From: Streptomyces canus
GTDB lineage: Bacteria > Actinomycetota > Actinomycetes > Streptomycetales > Streptomycetaceae
DNA: 64,000 nucleotides
Direction of reading: 5' to 3'
NCBI RefSeq assembly: GCF_041435015.1
Contig: NZ_CP107989.1
Location: forward strand, 8,556,001-8,620,000
Shown: piece by piece, positions 24,448-32,029 of the stretch
How the letters are laid out: each line of letters begins with the position of its first letter
Numbering within the stretch: position 1 is the first letter of the stretch
The notes under the pieces: model-generated
Seen by the model: only the letters and a program-made list of their open reading frames with translations
What the model was told of the DNA's origin: nothing
Databases searched by the model: none
Translations under genes and position numbers: made by a program

Positions 24448-25332
24448 GTGGCCACTGACACCGAGACCGATGTCTTCGAAGAGCACCGTCCCGTCCTCAT
24501 GGGCGTCGCCTACCGCATGCTCGGGCGCGTCACCGACGCCGAGGACGTGGTGCAGGACGCCTGGCTGCGCTGGTCGGCGGCCGATCGGAGCGAGGTGCGC
24601 GAACCGCGCGCCTACCTGGTCCGCGTCACCACCCGCCTGGCGATCGACCGGCTGCGCCAGGTCAAGGCGCGCGGCGAGACGTACGTCGGCCCCTGGCTGC
24701 CCGAGCCGTATGTGACCGACTTCGGGGACACCGTGCCCGACACCGCCGAGCAGGCCGTCCTCGCCGACTCGGTCTCCCTCGCGGTCCTGGTCGTCATGGA
24801 GTCGCTGTCACCGCTGGAGCGGGCGGTGTTCGTCCTCAGGGAGGCCTTCGGCTACCCCTACGCCGACATCGCCGCCATGCTCGACCGCGGCGAACCCGCC
24901 GTACGGCAGCTCGCGGGGCGGGCCCGCAGGCACGTCGAGGAACGACGGCCGCGCTACGAGGTCGACCCGGTCCGGCGCCGCGATCTGACGGAGCGTTTCC
25001 TCGCCGCCGCGGGCGGAGGCGACCTGGAGGGGCTGATGTCGCTGCTCGCCCCGGACGTCCGGCTCGTCGGGGACAGCGGCGGCAAGACCAAGGCGCCGCT
25101 GCGGGTCCTGGAGTCGGCCGACCACGTGGGTCGTTTCCTCGTCGGCGTCGCCGAAAAGGGCGTCCCGGACATCAGCTGGCGCTTCCTGGAGCTCAACGGC
25201 GGACCGGCGGTGCTCGTCCTGTCGGGCGGAAAGCCCGACTCCGTCTTCCAGCTGGACGTCCTGGACGGCCGCATCCAGTCCGTCTATGTCATCCGCAACC
25301 CCGACAAGCTGCGCTCCCTGCCTGCTGCCTGA
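24448..25332 (+). CDS. ECF41-type RNA polymerase sigma factor (SigJ-like)
   Basis: A 294-residue ECF sigma factor with a SnoaL-like C-terminal extension. Region 2 is HRPVLMGVAYRMLGRVTDAEDVVQDAWLRW, and region 4 is LSPLERAVFVLREAFGYPYADIAAMLDRGEPAVRQL. The extension (from ~residue 180) contains DSGGKTKAP and ends with RNPDKL, matching the DGGGK and NPDKL motifs that define ECF41. In this group the C-terminal domain replaces an anti-sigma factor. The usual partner gene (a carboxymuconolactone decarboxylase/oxidoreductase/epimerase) is absent. A GTG start is chosen. Confidence 0.85.
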   Translation: MATDTETDVFEEHRPVLMGVAYRMLGRVTDAEDVVQDAWLRWSAADRSEVREPRAYLVRVTTRLAIDRLRQVKARGETYVGPWLPEPYVTDFGDTVPDTAEQAVLADSVSLAVLVVMESLSPLERAVFVLREAFGYPYADIAAMLDRGEPAVRQLAGRARRHVEERRPRYEVDPVRRRDLTERFLAAAGGGDLEGLMSLLAPDVRLVGDSGGKTKAPLRVLESADHVGRFLVGVAEKGVPDISWRFLELNGGPAVLVLSGGKPDSVFQLDVLDGRIQSVYVIRNPDKLRSLPAA

Positions 25333-25343
25333 GGGATCGAGGA

Positions 25344-25378
25344 TTGGTCTTGACCAAGGGTGGGGGCCGCCCTATGGT
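25344..25378 (+). promoter_or_regulatory. dre-like operator overlapping a sigma70-type promoter
   Basis: TTGGTC-TT-GACCAA (25344-25357) is a perfect 6-bp dyad resembling the DasR-responsive element (consensus core TGGTCTAGACCA). Its right half contains TTGACC (25350-25355), followed by a 17-bp spacer and TATGGT (25373-25378), a good housekeeping promoter for the GntR gene. Binding would block the -35. The regulator may be this gene's own product, DasR, or both. Confidence 0.6.
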
Positions 25379-25454
25379 CGCAGAGAAGTGCAACAACCTT
25401 TAATAAACAAGGGCGCTAAAACGCCGCCGGACCACGGCGATTGCGGAGGACAGG

Positions 25455-26216
25455 GTGGGGACCACGCAGCTGGAAACGGTGCCGGAACCGAAGTACTGGC
25501 ATCTCAAGACGGTGCTCAGTGAAGCACTGGACTCCGAATTCTCCGTGGGCGAGATCCTGCCGAACGAGCGCGATCTCGCCGCCCGTTTCGGTGTCGCCCG
25601 TGCCACGCTCCGTCAGGCCCTGGAGCAGTTGGAGCTGGAAGGCAGGCTGCAGCGCCGCCGCGGTGTCGGGACGACCGTCGCGCCGCCGCGCGTGGGCGTG
25701 GCCGTCGGCAGCGAGCAGCACGCGTGGCCCGGTGCTGCCGGAGACGACTGGCAGGCCGTCGACTGCGCCGCCGCGGTGCCGCCCGCGGCCGTCGCGGACG
25801 CCCTCGGGACCGACCGCGAGCAGCCGGTGCACATCGTGCGCCGCTCCCGTATGACCCACGGTCAGCCTGTCGCCGCCGAGCTGCTGTACATCCCCGAGGC
25901 GTCGGTGCCGGAGCTCTCCGCCATAGACACTCCGTCCGGGGCGGCACGCGCGCGTGCCGTGCTGCGCGAACTGCAGCGCCTGGAGCTGGAGAGCCGGGAG
26001 AACGCCGTCGAACTCGGCTCGGCCCGCGCGGACGACGCGAAGGAACTGGACCGCCTGCCCGGGGCCCCGGTCCTCGTCGTCACCACCCGCTACCTGGCGG
26101 GGGGCCGCACCGCGGCCGTCTCGGTGGCCACCTACCGTGCGGACACCTGCCGGCTGACCTTCGGGGACTCCGGCGCGGTGGAGATCCACGAGGGCCCCGA
26201 GCGCCGGGCCTCCTGA
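25455..26216 (+). CDS. GntR/HutC-family regulator with UTRA effector domain
   Basis: A 253-residue repressor in the same subfamily as DasR. The winged helix spans about residues 14-75 (LKTVLSEALDSEFSVGEILPNERDLAARFGVARATLRQALEQLELEGRL...RRRGVGTTV). The UTRA domain that binds sugar phosphates follows, ending VVTTRYLAGGRTAAVSVATYRADTCRLTF. A GTG start is chosen for GGAGG upstream. The dre-like dyad over its promoter suggests autoregulation or control by DasR, linking it to aminosugar metabolism. The ROK regulator gene is convergent next door. Confidence 0.8.
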   Translation: MGTTQLETVPEPKYWHLKTVLSEALDSEFSVGEILPNERDLAARFGVARATLRQALEQLELEGRLQRRRGVGTTVAPPRVGVAVGSEQHAWPGAAGDDWQAVDCAAAVPPAAVADALGTDREQPVHIVRRSRMTHGQPVAAELLYIPEASVPELSAIDTPSGAARARAVLRELQRLELESRENAVELGSARADDAKELDRLPGAPVLVVTTRYLAGGRTAAVSVATYRADTCRLTFGDSGAVEIHEGPERRAS

Positions 26217-26225
26217 GCAGCACTG

Positions 26226-26261
26226 CGGCGGTGCCCCGGACCCCGGTCCGGGACACCGCCG
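26226..26261. terminator. Strong bidirectional terminator hairpin
   Basis: CGGCGGTG-C-CCCGGACC pairs with GGTCCGGG-A-CACCGCCG around a 2-nt loop, giving 16 base pairs with one internal mismatch. It lies between the convergent GntR and ROK genes. There is no T-tract, as is common in this genus. Confidence 0.7.
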
Positions 26262-26290
26262 TATGTCATCGCGCGCCGCCCGGGGACGGC

Positions 26291-27448
26291 TCACCGCCGC
26301 GCCGTGACCGTGCCCTCCACCGCGAACAACTGCTCCTCCACATGGTCGAGAGCAAGGCGCAGCGCGCCCGTCGCCACGGCCGCCTCGCCCAGCAGCGACA
26401 GGGTGACCTTCGGCGGCCGCAGACAGTAGCGGGCCAACTCGCGCCGCAGCGGCTCCAGTACGCCGTCCAGGCCGGCCGCCCAGCCGCCGACCACGACGAG
26501 TTCCGGGTCGAGGGCCAGGACGAGCGCCGCCACGTCGTGGACGAGCCGCTGGATGAACCGGTCCACGGCCGCGCGGGCCCGCTGGTCGCCCTCCCGGGCC
26601 TGCGCGAAGACCGCGGCGACCGCCTGCTCGTCGAGCGGGTGCAAAGGCTCGTCCGTGGTGGACAGCAGTGTCTCGGGGGTGACCTCGCGGCCGAGCAGAT
26701 GCAACGCGCCGATCTCCCCGGCCGCCCCGCCGTACCCCCGGTGCAACCGCCCGCCGATCAGCGAACCGGCCCCCGGACTCAGCCCGGCCAGCACGAACAC
26801 CACGTCGTCGGACTCGGTGGCGGAGCCCTTCCAGTGCTCGGCGACCGCGGCCGCGTTGGCGTCGTTCTCCACCAGCACCGGGCACTTGAAGGAACGGCTC
26901 AGCCGCTCGCCGAGACGCAGCCCCGTCCACTCGGGCAGCGCCGCGCACAGCCGTATGGTCCCGTCCGCCTCCACGATGCCCGGCGAGGCGACCCCCACGG
27001 CCCACAGCGAGTCGCGCGCGACCCCGGCCCGGCGCAGCAGTTCGGCGACCGCAGTGCGCAGCCGCTCCAGACGTTCGTCGGCCGAGGCCGTCTCGTCGAC
27101 GTCCTTGGCCACCGCGCCGAGCACCCGGCCGTCGAGGTCGGACAGGAGCGCGGCGACCCGGTGGGGCCCGATGTCCAGGCCCAGCAGGTGCCCGGCCTCG
27201 GCCCGGAACCGGAACCGCCGCGCGGGCCGTCCCTGCCGCCGGGCGACGCTCTCGTCCGCCGCCTTCTCGACCACCAGGCCGCTCTCGATGAGCCCCTCGA
27301 CGACCCCCTCGACCGTCGGCCGGGACAGGCCCGTCACCCGGGTGATCTCGGTCAGCGTCGCGCAGTCCGTGGCGCGCAGCGCGTGCAGTACCACCGCGGA
27401 ATTGATTCTTCGCAGGAGTGAGGGATCCCCGCCGGTCAGTCGCCCCAA
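26291..27448 (-). CDS. ROK-family transcriptional regulator
   Basis: A 385-residue ROK regulator (NagC/XylR type). N-terminal winged helix: LRRINSAVVLHALRATDCATLTEITRVTGLSRPTVEGVVEGLIESGLVV. The sugar-kinase-like domain has LLGLDIGPHRVAALL and VLVENDANAAAVAEHWKG. The zinc motif (CxCGxxGCxE) that usually follows GGAAGEIG is missing and replaced by ALHLLGREVTPETLL, so structure there differs. The protein likely senses a sugar. A TTG start is chosen because GGGAGG lies 7 nt upstream. Confidence 0.85.
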   Translation of the reverse strand: MGRLTGGDPSLLRRINSAVVLHALRATDCATLTEITRVTGLSRPTVEGVVEGLIESGLVVEKAADESVARRQGRPARRFRFRAEAGHLLGLDIGPHRVAALLSDLDGRVLGAVAKDVDETASADERLERLRTAVAELLRRAGVARDSLWAVGVASPGIVEADGTIRLCAALPEWTGLRLGERLSRSFKCPVLVENDANAAAVAEHWKGSATESDDVVFVLAGLSPGAGSLIGGRLHRGYGGAAGEIGALHLLGREVTPETLLSTTDEPLHPLDEQAVAAVFAQAREGDQRARAAVDRFIQRLVHDVAALVLALDPELVVVGGWAAGLDGVLEPLRRELARYCLRPPKVTLSLLGEAAVATGALRLALDHVEEQLFAVEGTVTARR

Positions 27449-27533
27449 CGTCCGTCCTCCCAGCTCGTGCGCGTGTGGGGCGGATGGTACAGGTCGCTCC
27501 GCCGCCCTGCCGCCCCGCCGGCCGATTCGCCGG

Positions 27534-28196
27534 TCACCCCGGCGCCACGAACCCCGACTCGTACGCCGCGATCACCGCCTGCGTCCGGTCCCGCGCCCCC
27601 AGCTTCGCCAGGACGCCGCTGACGTGCGACTTCACGGTCTCCGTGCCGACGATCAACCGTGTGGCGATCTCCGCGTTGGACAGACCGCGCGCCATCAGCC
27701 GCAGCACCTCGGCCTCCCGCTCGGTCAGCTGGGCCCGCTCCATCGCGGCCCGGGCGGCACGGTTGCCGCCCTCCTCGCCGTACTGGGCGGCCAGCTGTCG
27801 TACCGAGGCGGGGAACAGCAGGGACTCGCCCTCGGCGACCAGCCGCACCGCGTGCACGATCTCGGCCGGCCGGGCCCGCTTCAGCAGAAACCCGTCGGCA
27901 CCGGCCCGCAGTGCCTCGTACACGTACTCGTCGTTCTCGAACGTCGTCACCACGAGGATCTTCGGCGGCTTGTCGACCGTCCGCAGTACCGCGCGCGTGG
28001 CCTCGATACCGTCCAGCAGCGGCATCCGTACGTCCATGGCGACCACGTCGGGCCGCAGCTGCCGTACCAGGGGGATCACCGCCGCCCCGTCGGCCGCCTC
28101 GCCGACGACCTCGATGTCGGGCTGCGCCTCGAGCACCGCCCGCAGACCGGCGCGTACGAGGGGTTCGTCGTCGACGAGGAGAACGGTGACCGGCAT
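27534..28196 (-). CDS. NarL/FixJ-family response regulator
   Basis: A 220-residue response regulator. The receiver domain runs to ~residue 120: DDEPLVRAGLRAVLEA at the start, phospho-acceptor Asp in RPDVVAMDVRMP, and Lys in GFLLKRARP. The LuxR helix-turn-helix follows (LTEREAEVLRLMARGLSNAEIATRLIVGTETVKSHVSGVLAKL). It lies 14 bp downstream of its cognate kinase gene and is co-transcribed. The likely target is the divergent ABC transporter. Confidence 0.9.
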   Translation of the reverse strand: MPVTVLLVDDEPLVRAGLRAVLEAQPDIEVVGEAADGAAVIPLVRQLRPDVVAMDVRMPLLDGIEATRAVLRTVDKPPKILVVTTFENDEYVYEALRAGADGFLLKRARPAEIVHAVRLVAEGESLLFPASVRQLAAQYGEEGGNRAARAAMERAQLTEREAEVLRLMARGLSNAEIATRLIVGTETVKSHVSGVLAKLGARDRTQAVIAAYESGFVAPG

Positions 28197-28210
28197 CCCG
28201 TCAGCGTAGA

Positions 28211-29380
28211 TCAGCGGAGCGGCAACTCGGCATGCACCTGCCAGTCACCCCGGTCGGGCCCGGTGCGCGCGCGGCCGCCGAGCAGGGCCGCCCGTTCGCG
28301 TATCCCGCGCAGCCCGCTGCCCCGTCCGGGGCCGGGTATGTCGGCCGTCAGCGGATTGCGGACCTCCAGGGCGAGTGCCTCGCCCGTGACCTCGATACGG
28401 ATCCGGACCGGGACGGCTCCCGCGTGCCGCAGCACATTGGTCAGCGACTCCTGGAGGATCCGGTAGCCCTCCCGGGAGACCGGCCCGGGCACGGTGTCCA
28501 CCGGCCCGGTCAGTTCGGCCTCCACCTTGGCGCCGGACGCGCGCGCGGACTCCAGGAGCCGGTCGGCGTCCGTCAGCGTGGGCCGGCCGCTCACCGGCCG
28601 GTCGGACTCGCGCAGGATGCCGAGGACACGCTCCAGGTCCTCCAGCGCGGCCCGGCCGGTCTCCTCGATGGCGTCCAGGGCACGGTCCGTGAAGGCCGGA
28701 TCGCCGGCCGCCCGCGCGGCGCCCGCCTGGACGACGGCGACGGTCAGGGCGTGCCCGATGGAGTCGTGCAGCTCGCGCGCGATGCGGGTGCGCTCCAGGA
28801 GCTGCTCGGTGCGCTCCTCCATGGCGGCCAGGCGCTCGGCCGGGGAGGGACCGAGGAGCCGGAGCGCGAGCGCGGTGATCAGACGGCCCGAACCGACCAC
28901 GGTCGCCGCCAGCGCGGCCAGCGACAGGGGCGCGAGCAGGACGTGCCACCACCGGTGGCCGTCGAGGAGGATCAGGACGCCCTCGTCGACGTCACGTCCT
29001 AAGGCCGACGCCACCAGGTCCACCGAGCTGATGAGCAGTTGCATGCTCAACATCGCCGTCGCGTAGCCGAGCAGCAGCCGCGCCTCCAGCCACAGGACCA
29101 GCCGTCCCCGGTCGCTCCAGGACGCCGACGGCGCGACGACGATGTCGCTGCTCTCGCTGTTGTGCCGGTGCCCTGTCAGCAGCAGCCTCGCCTGCAGCCC
29201 CTCCACGGTGCGCATCGCGGGCACCAGAGCCGCGGGCGCGAGCGTCACGGCCGCCACCAGCCAGGTCCACCACGCTTCCTCGACGAACATCCACATGGCC
29301 GGCCACACGACGGCGATGAACAGATGCAGCCATCGTGTGTACGTCACCGCCCGACGGAACGGGCGCAGCAAGCGGACCAT
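28211..29380 (-). CDS. Two-component sensor histidine kinase (HisKA_3 / NarL-partner type)
   Basis: A 389-residue membrane kinase with about four hydrophobic segments in residues 10-190 and no large extracellular domain, so it likely senses the membrane. The dimerisation box LLERTRIARELHDSIGHALTVAVVQAGAA holds the phosphorylated His. ILQESLTNVLRHAG is the N box and GSGLRGIRERAALLGG the G box of the ATPase. Kinases of this type next to small ABC exporters often control antibiotic or envelope-stress responses. The ATG at MVRLLRPFRR is chosen. Confidence 0.9.
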   Translation of the reverse strand: MVRLLRPFRRAVTYTRWLHLFIAVVWPAMWMFVEEAWWTWLVAAVTLAPAALVPAMRTVEGLQARLLLTGHRHNSESSDIVVAPSASWSDRGRLVLWLEARLLLGYATAMLSMQLLISSVDLVASALGRDVDEGVLILLDGHRWWHVLLAPLSLAALAATVVGSGRLITALALRLLGPSPAERLAAMEERTEQLLERTRIARELHDSIGHALTVAVVQAGAARAAGDPAFTDRALDAIEETGRAALEDLERVLGILRESDRPVSGRPTLTDADRLLESARASGAKVEAELTGPVDTVPGPVSREGYRILQESLTNVLRHAGAVPVRIRIEVTGEALALEVRNPLTADIPGPGRGSGLRGIRERAALLGGRARTGPDRGDWQVHAELPLR

Positions 29381-29412
29381 GTGGTCATCGTGCCAGCCGC
29401 CACCGACAACGA

Positions 29413-29456
29413 GCCTCCCCCGCACGGGGGAGACGATCTCCCCACGCGGGGGAGGC
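29413..29456. promoter_or_regulatory. Nested palindrome between a two-component system and ABC transporter genes
   Basis: Outer 11-bp arms GCCTCCCCCGC and GCGGGGGAGGC (29413-29423, 29446-29456) enclose an inner hairpin GGGGAG-ACGAT-CTCCCC (29427-29443) with nearly the same centre. Placed midway between the divergent kinase and ATPase genes, it is a strong candidate binding site for the response regulator. Confidence 0.55.
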
Positions 29457-29488
29457 CCCGCCCCCGCGGCACCGGTCAGGCTGCTGCC

Positions 29489-30409
29489 ATGACCAGCATC
29501 GAAGTCCAAGCCCTCACCAAGGAGTTCGGCACCCGACGAGCCGTGGACGACGTCACCTTCCGTGTCCTGCCCGGCCGTGTCACCGGCTTCCTCGGGCCCA
29601 ACGGCGCCGGAAAGTCCACCACCATGCGACTCGTCCTCGGCCTCGACCGCCCGACCTCCGGGACGGCCACCATCGGCGGCCGCGCCTACGTCACACTCGA
29701 CGAACCCCTGCGCCATGTGGGCGCCCTGCTCGACGCCCAGGCCGCGCACGGCTCCCGCTGCGGCCGCGACCACCTGCGCACGCTGGCGGCGAGCAACCGC
29801 ATCCCCGACCGCCGGGTCGAGGAGGTGCTGGAGCGGACGGGGCTGGCCTCGGTCGCGAGGCGCCGGGTGAAGACGTACTCCCTGGGCATGCGGCAGCGGC
29901 TCGGCATCGCGGCCGCTCTGCTCGGCGACCCCGGCGTGGTCATGCTCGACGAGCCCTCGAACGGCCTCGACCCCGAAGGCATCATCTGGATCCGCGAGTT
30001 GCTGCGCCGGCTGGCCGGAGAGGGCCGCACGGTGCTGGTCTCCAGCCACCTGATGAACGAGACCGCGTCCTTCGCCGACCACCTCGTCGTCCTGGGCCGG
30101 GGGCGCCTGCTCGCCGACACACCGATGCGGGAATTCATCCACGCACGCGTGCGGCCCGGCGTCCGCATCCGCACGACGGACCCCACCGCCCTCAAGAGCG
30201 CCCTCGCCCGGCACGGTCACGACGCCGTGGAGCACGAGGACGGGCACTGGACCGTGCAGCACGCGCGCGTGGACGAGATCGGCGCCCTCGTCTCCGCCGC
30301 GCGCGTGCCGCTCCTCGAACTGGCCACACAGGAAGCCACTCTGGAACAGGCCTACCTGGATCTGACCGCGACCGAGACCGAGTTCACCGCACAGCCGCAG
30401 GAGGCCTGA
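29489..30409 (+). CDS. ABC transporter ATP-binding protein
   Basis: A 306-residue ABC-2-type ATPase with Walker A GPNGAGKSTT (~residue 40), signature YSLGMRQRLGIAAALLGDP, and Walker B VVMLDEPSNGLDPEG. The C-terminal ~80 residues are the accessory domain typical of the BcrA/DrrA drug-export group. The permease gene starts 1 bp after its stop. With the divergent two-component system it forms a four-gene sensor-exporter module; self-resistance or peptide detoxification is the usual role of such modules (inference). Confidence 0.9.
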   Translation: MTSIEVQALTKEFGTRRAVDDVTFRVLPGRVTGFLGPNGAGKSTTMRLVLGLDRPTSGTATIGGRAYVTLDEPLRHVGALLDAQAAHGSRCGRDHLRTLAASNRIPDRRVEEVLERTGLASVARRRVKTYSLGMRQRLGIAAALLGDPGVVMLDEPSNGLDPEGIIWIRELLRRLAGEGRTVLVSSHLMNETASFADHLVVLGRGRLLADTPMREFIHARVRPGVRIRTTDPTALKSALARHGHDAVEHEDGHWTVQHARVDEIGALVSAARVPLLELATQEATLEQAYLDLTATETEFTAQPQEA

Positions 30410-30410
30410 C

Positions 30411-31160
30411 ATGTCGTCCCCACCCACCCCCCGCTCCTTCGCCCCGGTCCTCCGCTCCGAGTGGCTGAAGATCCGTACGCTGCGCTCGCTCCTCGGCGCG
30501 CTGCTCGCCCTGTTCGCGGCGACCACCGCCTTCTCCGCGATCGCCGGAGTCTCGAACACTTCGGACCCCGAGTTCGATCCGCTGTTCATGGCGCTGTCCG
30601 GGGTCGCCCCGGGCCAGATCGCGGCCATCTCCTTCGGGGCCATGGCGGTGTCGTCGGAGTTCCACGGGGGTGGGCTCCGGCTGTCGCTGGCCGCGGTGCC
30701 GCGGCGGGGGCGGTGGTTCGCGGCGAAGCTGCTCGCGATCGGCCTGCCGGCGCTGGCCGTCGGGCTGGTCACCGCGTTCGCGGCGCTCGTCGTGGCACGG
30801 GCCGGGCTCGGGGACGCGGCGAGCGGCCTCTCCATGGGAGAGCAGACGCGCGGTGTGGTCGGCTGCGCGGTCTACCTGACACTGATGGCTTTGCTCGCGG
30901 CCGGAGTCGCGGCCCTGTTGCGCAGTGGTGTGGGCGCCCTCTCCCTGATCATCCCGTTCGTCCTCGTCGTCTCGTTCGTGATCGGAGACGCGGCCGGGGG
31001 CGGTGTCGCCGACTTCCTCCCCGACAGGGCCGGACAGGCCGTTCTGTACGAGACCCCCGACCGGACTCTGGGACCGTGGGCCGGACTCGGCGTCACCGCC
31101 CTGTGGACGGCGGCAGCCGTCGCGGCGGGCGCGTGGAGCTTGCGCCGCCGGGATGCCTGA
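30411..31160 (+). CDS. ABC-2-type transporter permease
   Basis: A 249-residue membrane protein with six hydrophobic segments and the typical start RSEWLKIRTLRSLLGALLALFAATTAFSAIAG. It partners the preceding ATPase. Its last codons (RRRDA) coincide with a sequence resembling the 3' half of the repeat unit found downstream, and the stop codon lies in a terminator stem. Confidence 0.85.
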   Translation: MSSPPTPRSFAPVLRSEWLKIRTLRSLLGALLALFAATTAFSAIAGVSNTSDPEFDPLFMALSGVAPGQIAAISFGAMAVSSEFHGGGLRLSLAAVPRRGRWFAAKLLAIGLPALAVGLVTAFAALVVARAGLGDAASGLSMGEQTRGVVGCAVYLTLMALLAAGVAALLRSGVGALSLIIPFVLVVSFVIGDAAGGGVADFLPDRAGQAVLYETPDRTLGPWAGLGVTALWTAAAVAAGAWSLRRRDA

Positions 31161-31182
31161 CCCCGGGGCGGGTCCGGGGTCA
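31158..31182 (+). terminator. Terminator hairpin overlapping the permease stop codon
   Basis: TGACCCCGG and CCGGGGTCA form a perfect 9-bp stem with a 7-nt loop. The TGA stop is the first arm's start. Confidence 0.65.
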
Positions 31183-31196
31183 GGATGTCCGCCACC

Positions 31197-31526
31197 ATGA
31201 CCGGTCCGTGGCCGGGACGCGTGACCTACGGTTGGCCCGTCGCCTGGGATGTCCGACCCCACGACCGGCCTGAGGCCGGGACACGCGGCCGTGGCGTCTG
31301 ACTCCACGGTGGGTCTGTCGCCGGGATGCCCTAGCCCATGACCGGTCCGTGGCCGTGGCGTCTGACTCCCCGGCGGTTCGTGGCCGGGGTGCGACCTCAC
31401 GGCCGGTCGGTCCCCGGGGACGCCAGAGCCTCGCGACCGGTCCGTCGTCGGAACGTGCGGTCCCGGCGGGGCCGTGGCCGCGATGCCCGACCCCGCGACC
31501 GGCCTGTCGCCGGGACGCCCGGCCCC
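31197..31526. repeat. Degenerate array of about ten ~32-nt tandem repeats
   Basis: This fills most of the 418-bp gap between the ABC permease and the next gene. Contiguous units begin at about 31197, 31231, 31261, 31306, 31338, 31370, 31399, 31433, 31465 and 31495. Four are exactly 32 nt; the others are 29-34 nt, with one of 45. Units share an ACCGGTC core, GTGGCCGGG, then AYGCC and GACCCC. Lengths are not multiples of three and no frame through it looks like a protein. There are no spacers, so it is not CRISPR. Confidence 0.7.
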
Positions 31527-31578
31527 GAGTCACTTGACGCTCCGCCAAATGTCAGTGGTGGCCGGTTTACTGGATCAC

Positions 31579-32025
31579 ATGGACAGTGCGAAGTACCTCG
31601 CCGCGATCGACTCGCTGTGCGCCCGCGACCTGACCGCGGCGGACGGCGAGCCGGTGCCCTACGGGGCGGGACCCGGTTACCGCATCGAGTCGTTAGAGGT
31701 GAGCCACGGGACACGGACCGGTGACGCGGCGCGCCGCATGGCGACCGTGGCGGACTTCTACGCCCTGAAGAGCTCCATAGCGCAGCAGTTGGACGACCGC
31801 TGGGGCAGGCAGCAGCCGCTCTGGGGCATGGGCACGCTCCGGGTGCACAGCGAGCGGGGCGAGGAGATACCCGAACCCTGGGCCACGACGAGCTCCGTGG
31901 CGGACGACCTGGAGCTGTGGCAACCCCCGGGCTCGGACCGCTGGATCGCCCTCGGCGTGGGCTACCGGGACACCACCGACGAGGTCCACGTCCTGGCCGT
32001 GGCCTCGGACATCGACCCGGTCTGA
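31579..32025 (+). CDS. Hypothetical protein with a TTA codon
   Basis: A 148-residue soluble, acidic protein of no recognised family. It opens MDSAKYLAAIDSLCARDL, includes WGRQQPLWGMGTLRVHSERG mid-way, and ends in a strand-rich DRWIALGVGYRDTTDEVHVLAVASD. Codon 39 (31693-31695) is TTA, the leucine codon read by the developmentally regulated bldA tRNA, so translation may be delayed until differentiation. An in-frame ATG 30 bp upstream (31549) is an alternative start. No ribosome binding site is obvious for either. Confidence 0.65.
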   Translation: MDSAKYLAAIDSLCARDLTAADGEPVPYGAGPGYRIESLEVSHGTRTGDAARRMATVADFYALKSSIAQQLDDRWGRQQPLWGMGTLRVHSERGEEIPEPWATTSSVADDLELWQPPGSDRWIALGVGYRDTTDEVHVLAVASDIDPV

Positions 32026-32029
32026 CCCG

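Noticed and set aside
31197..31526. Possible CRISPR array
   Set aside because: Units are contiguous and degenerate, without unique spacers, and no cas genes are present.
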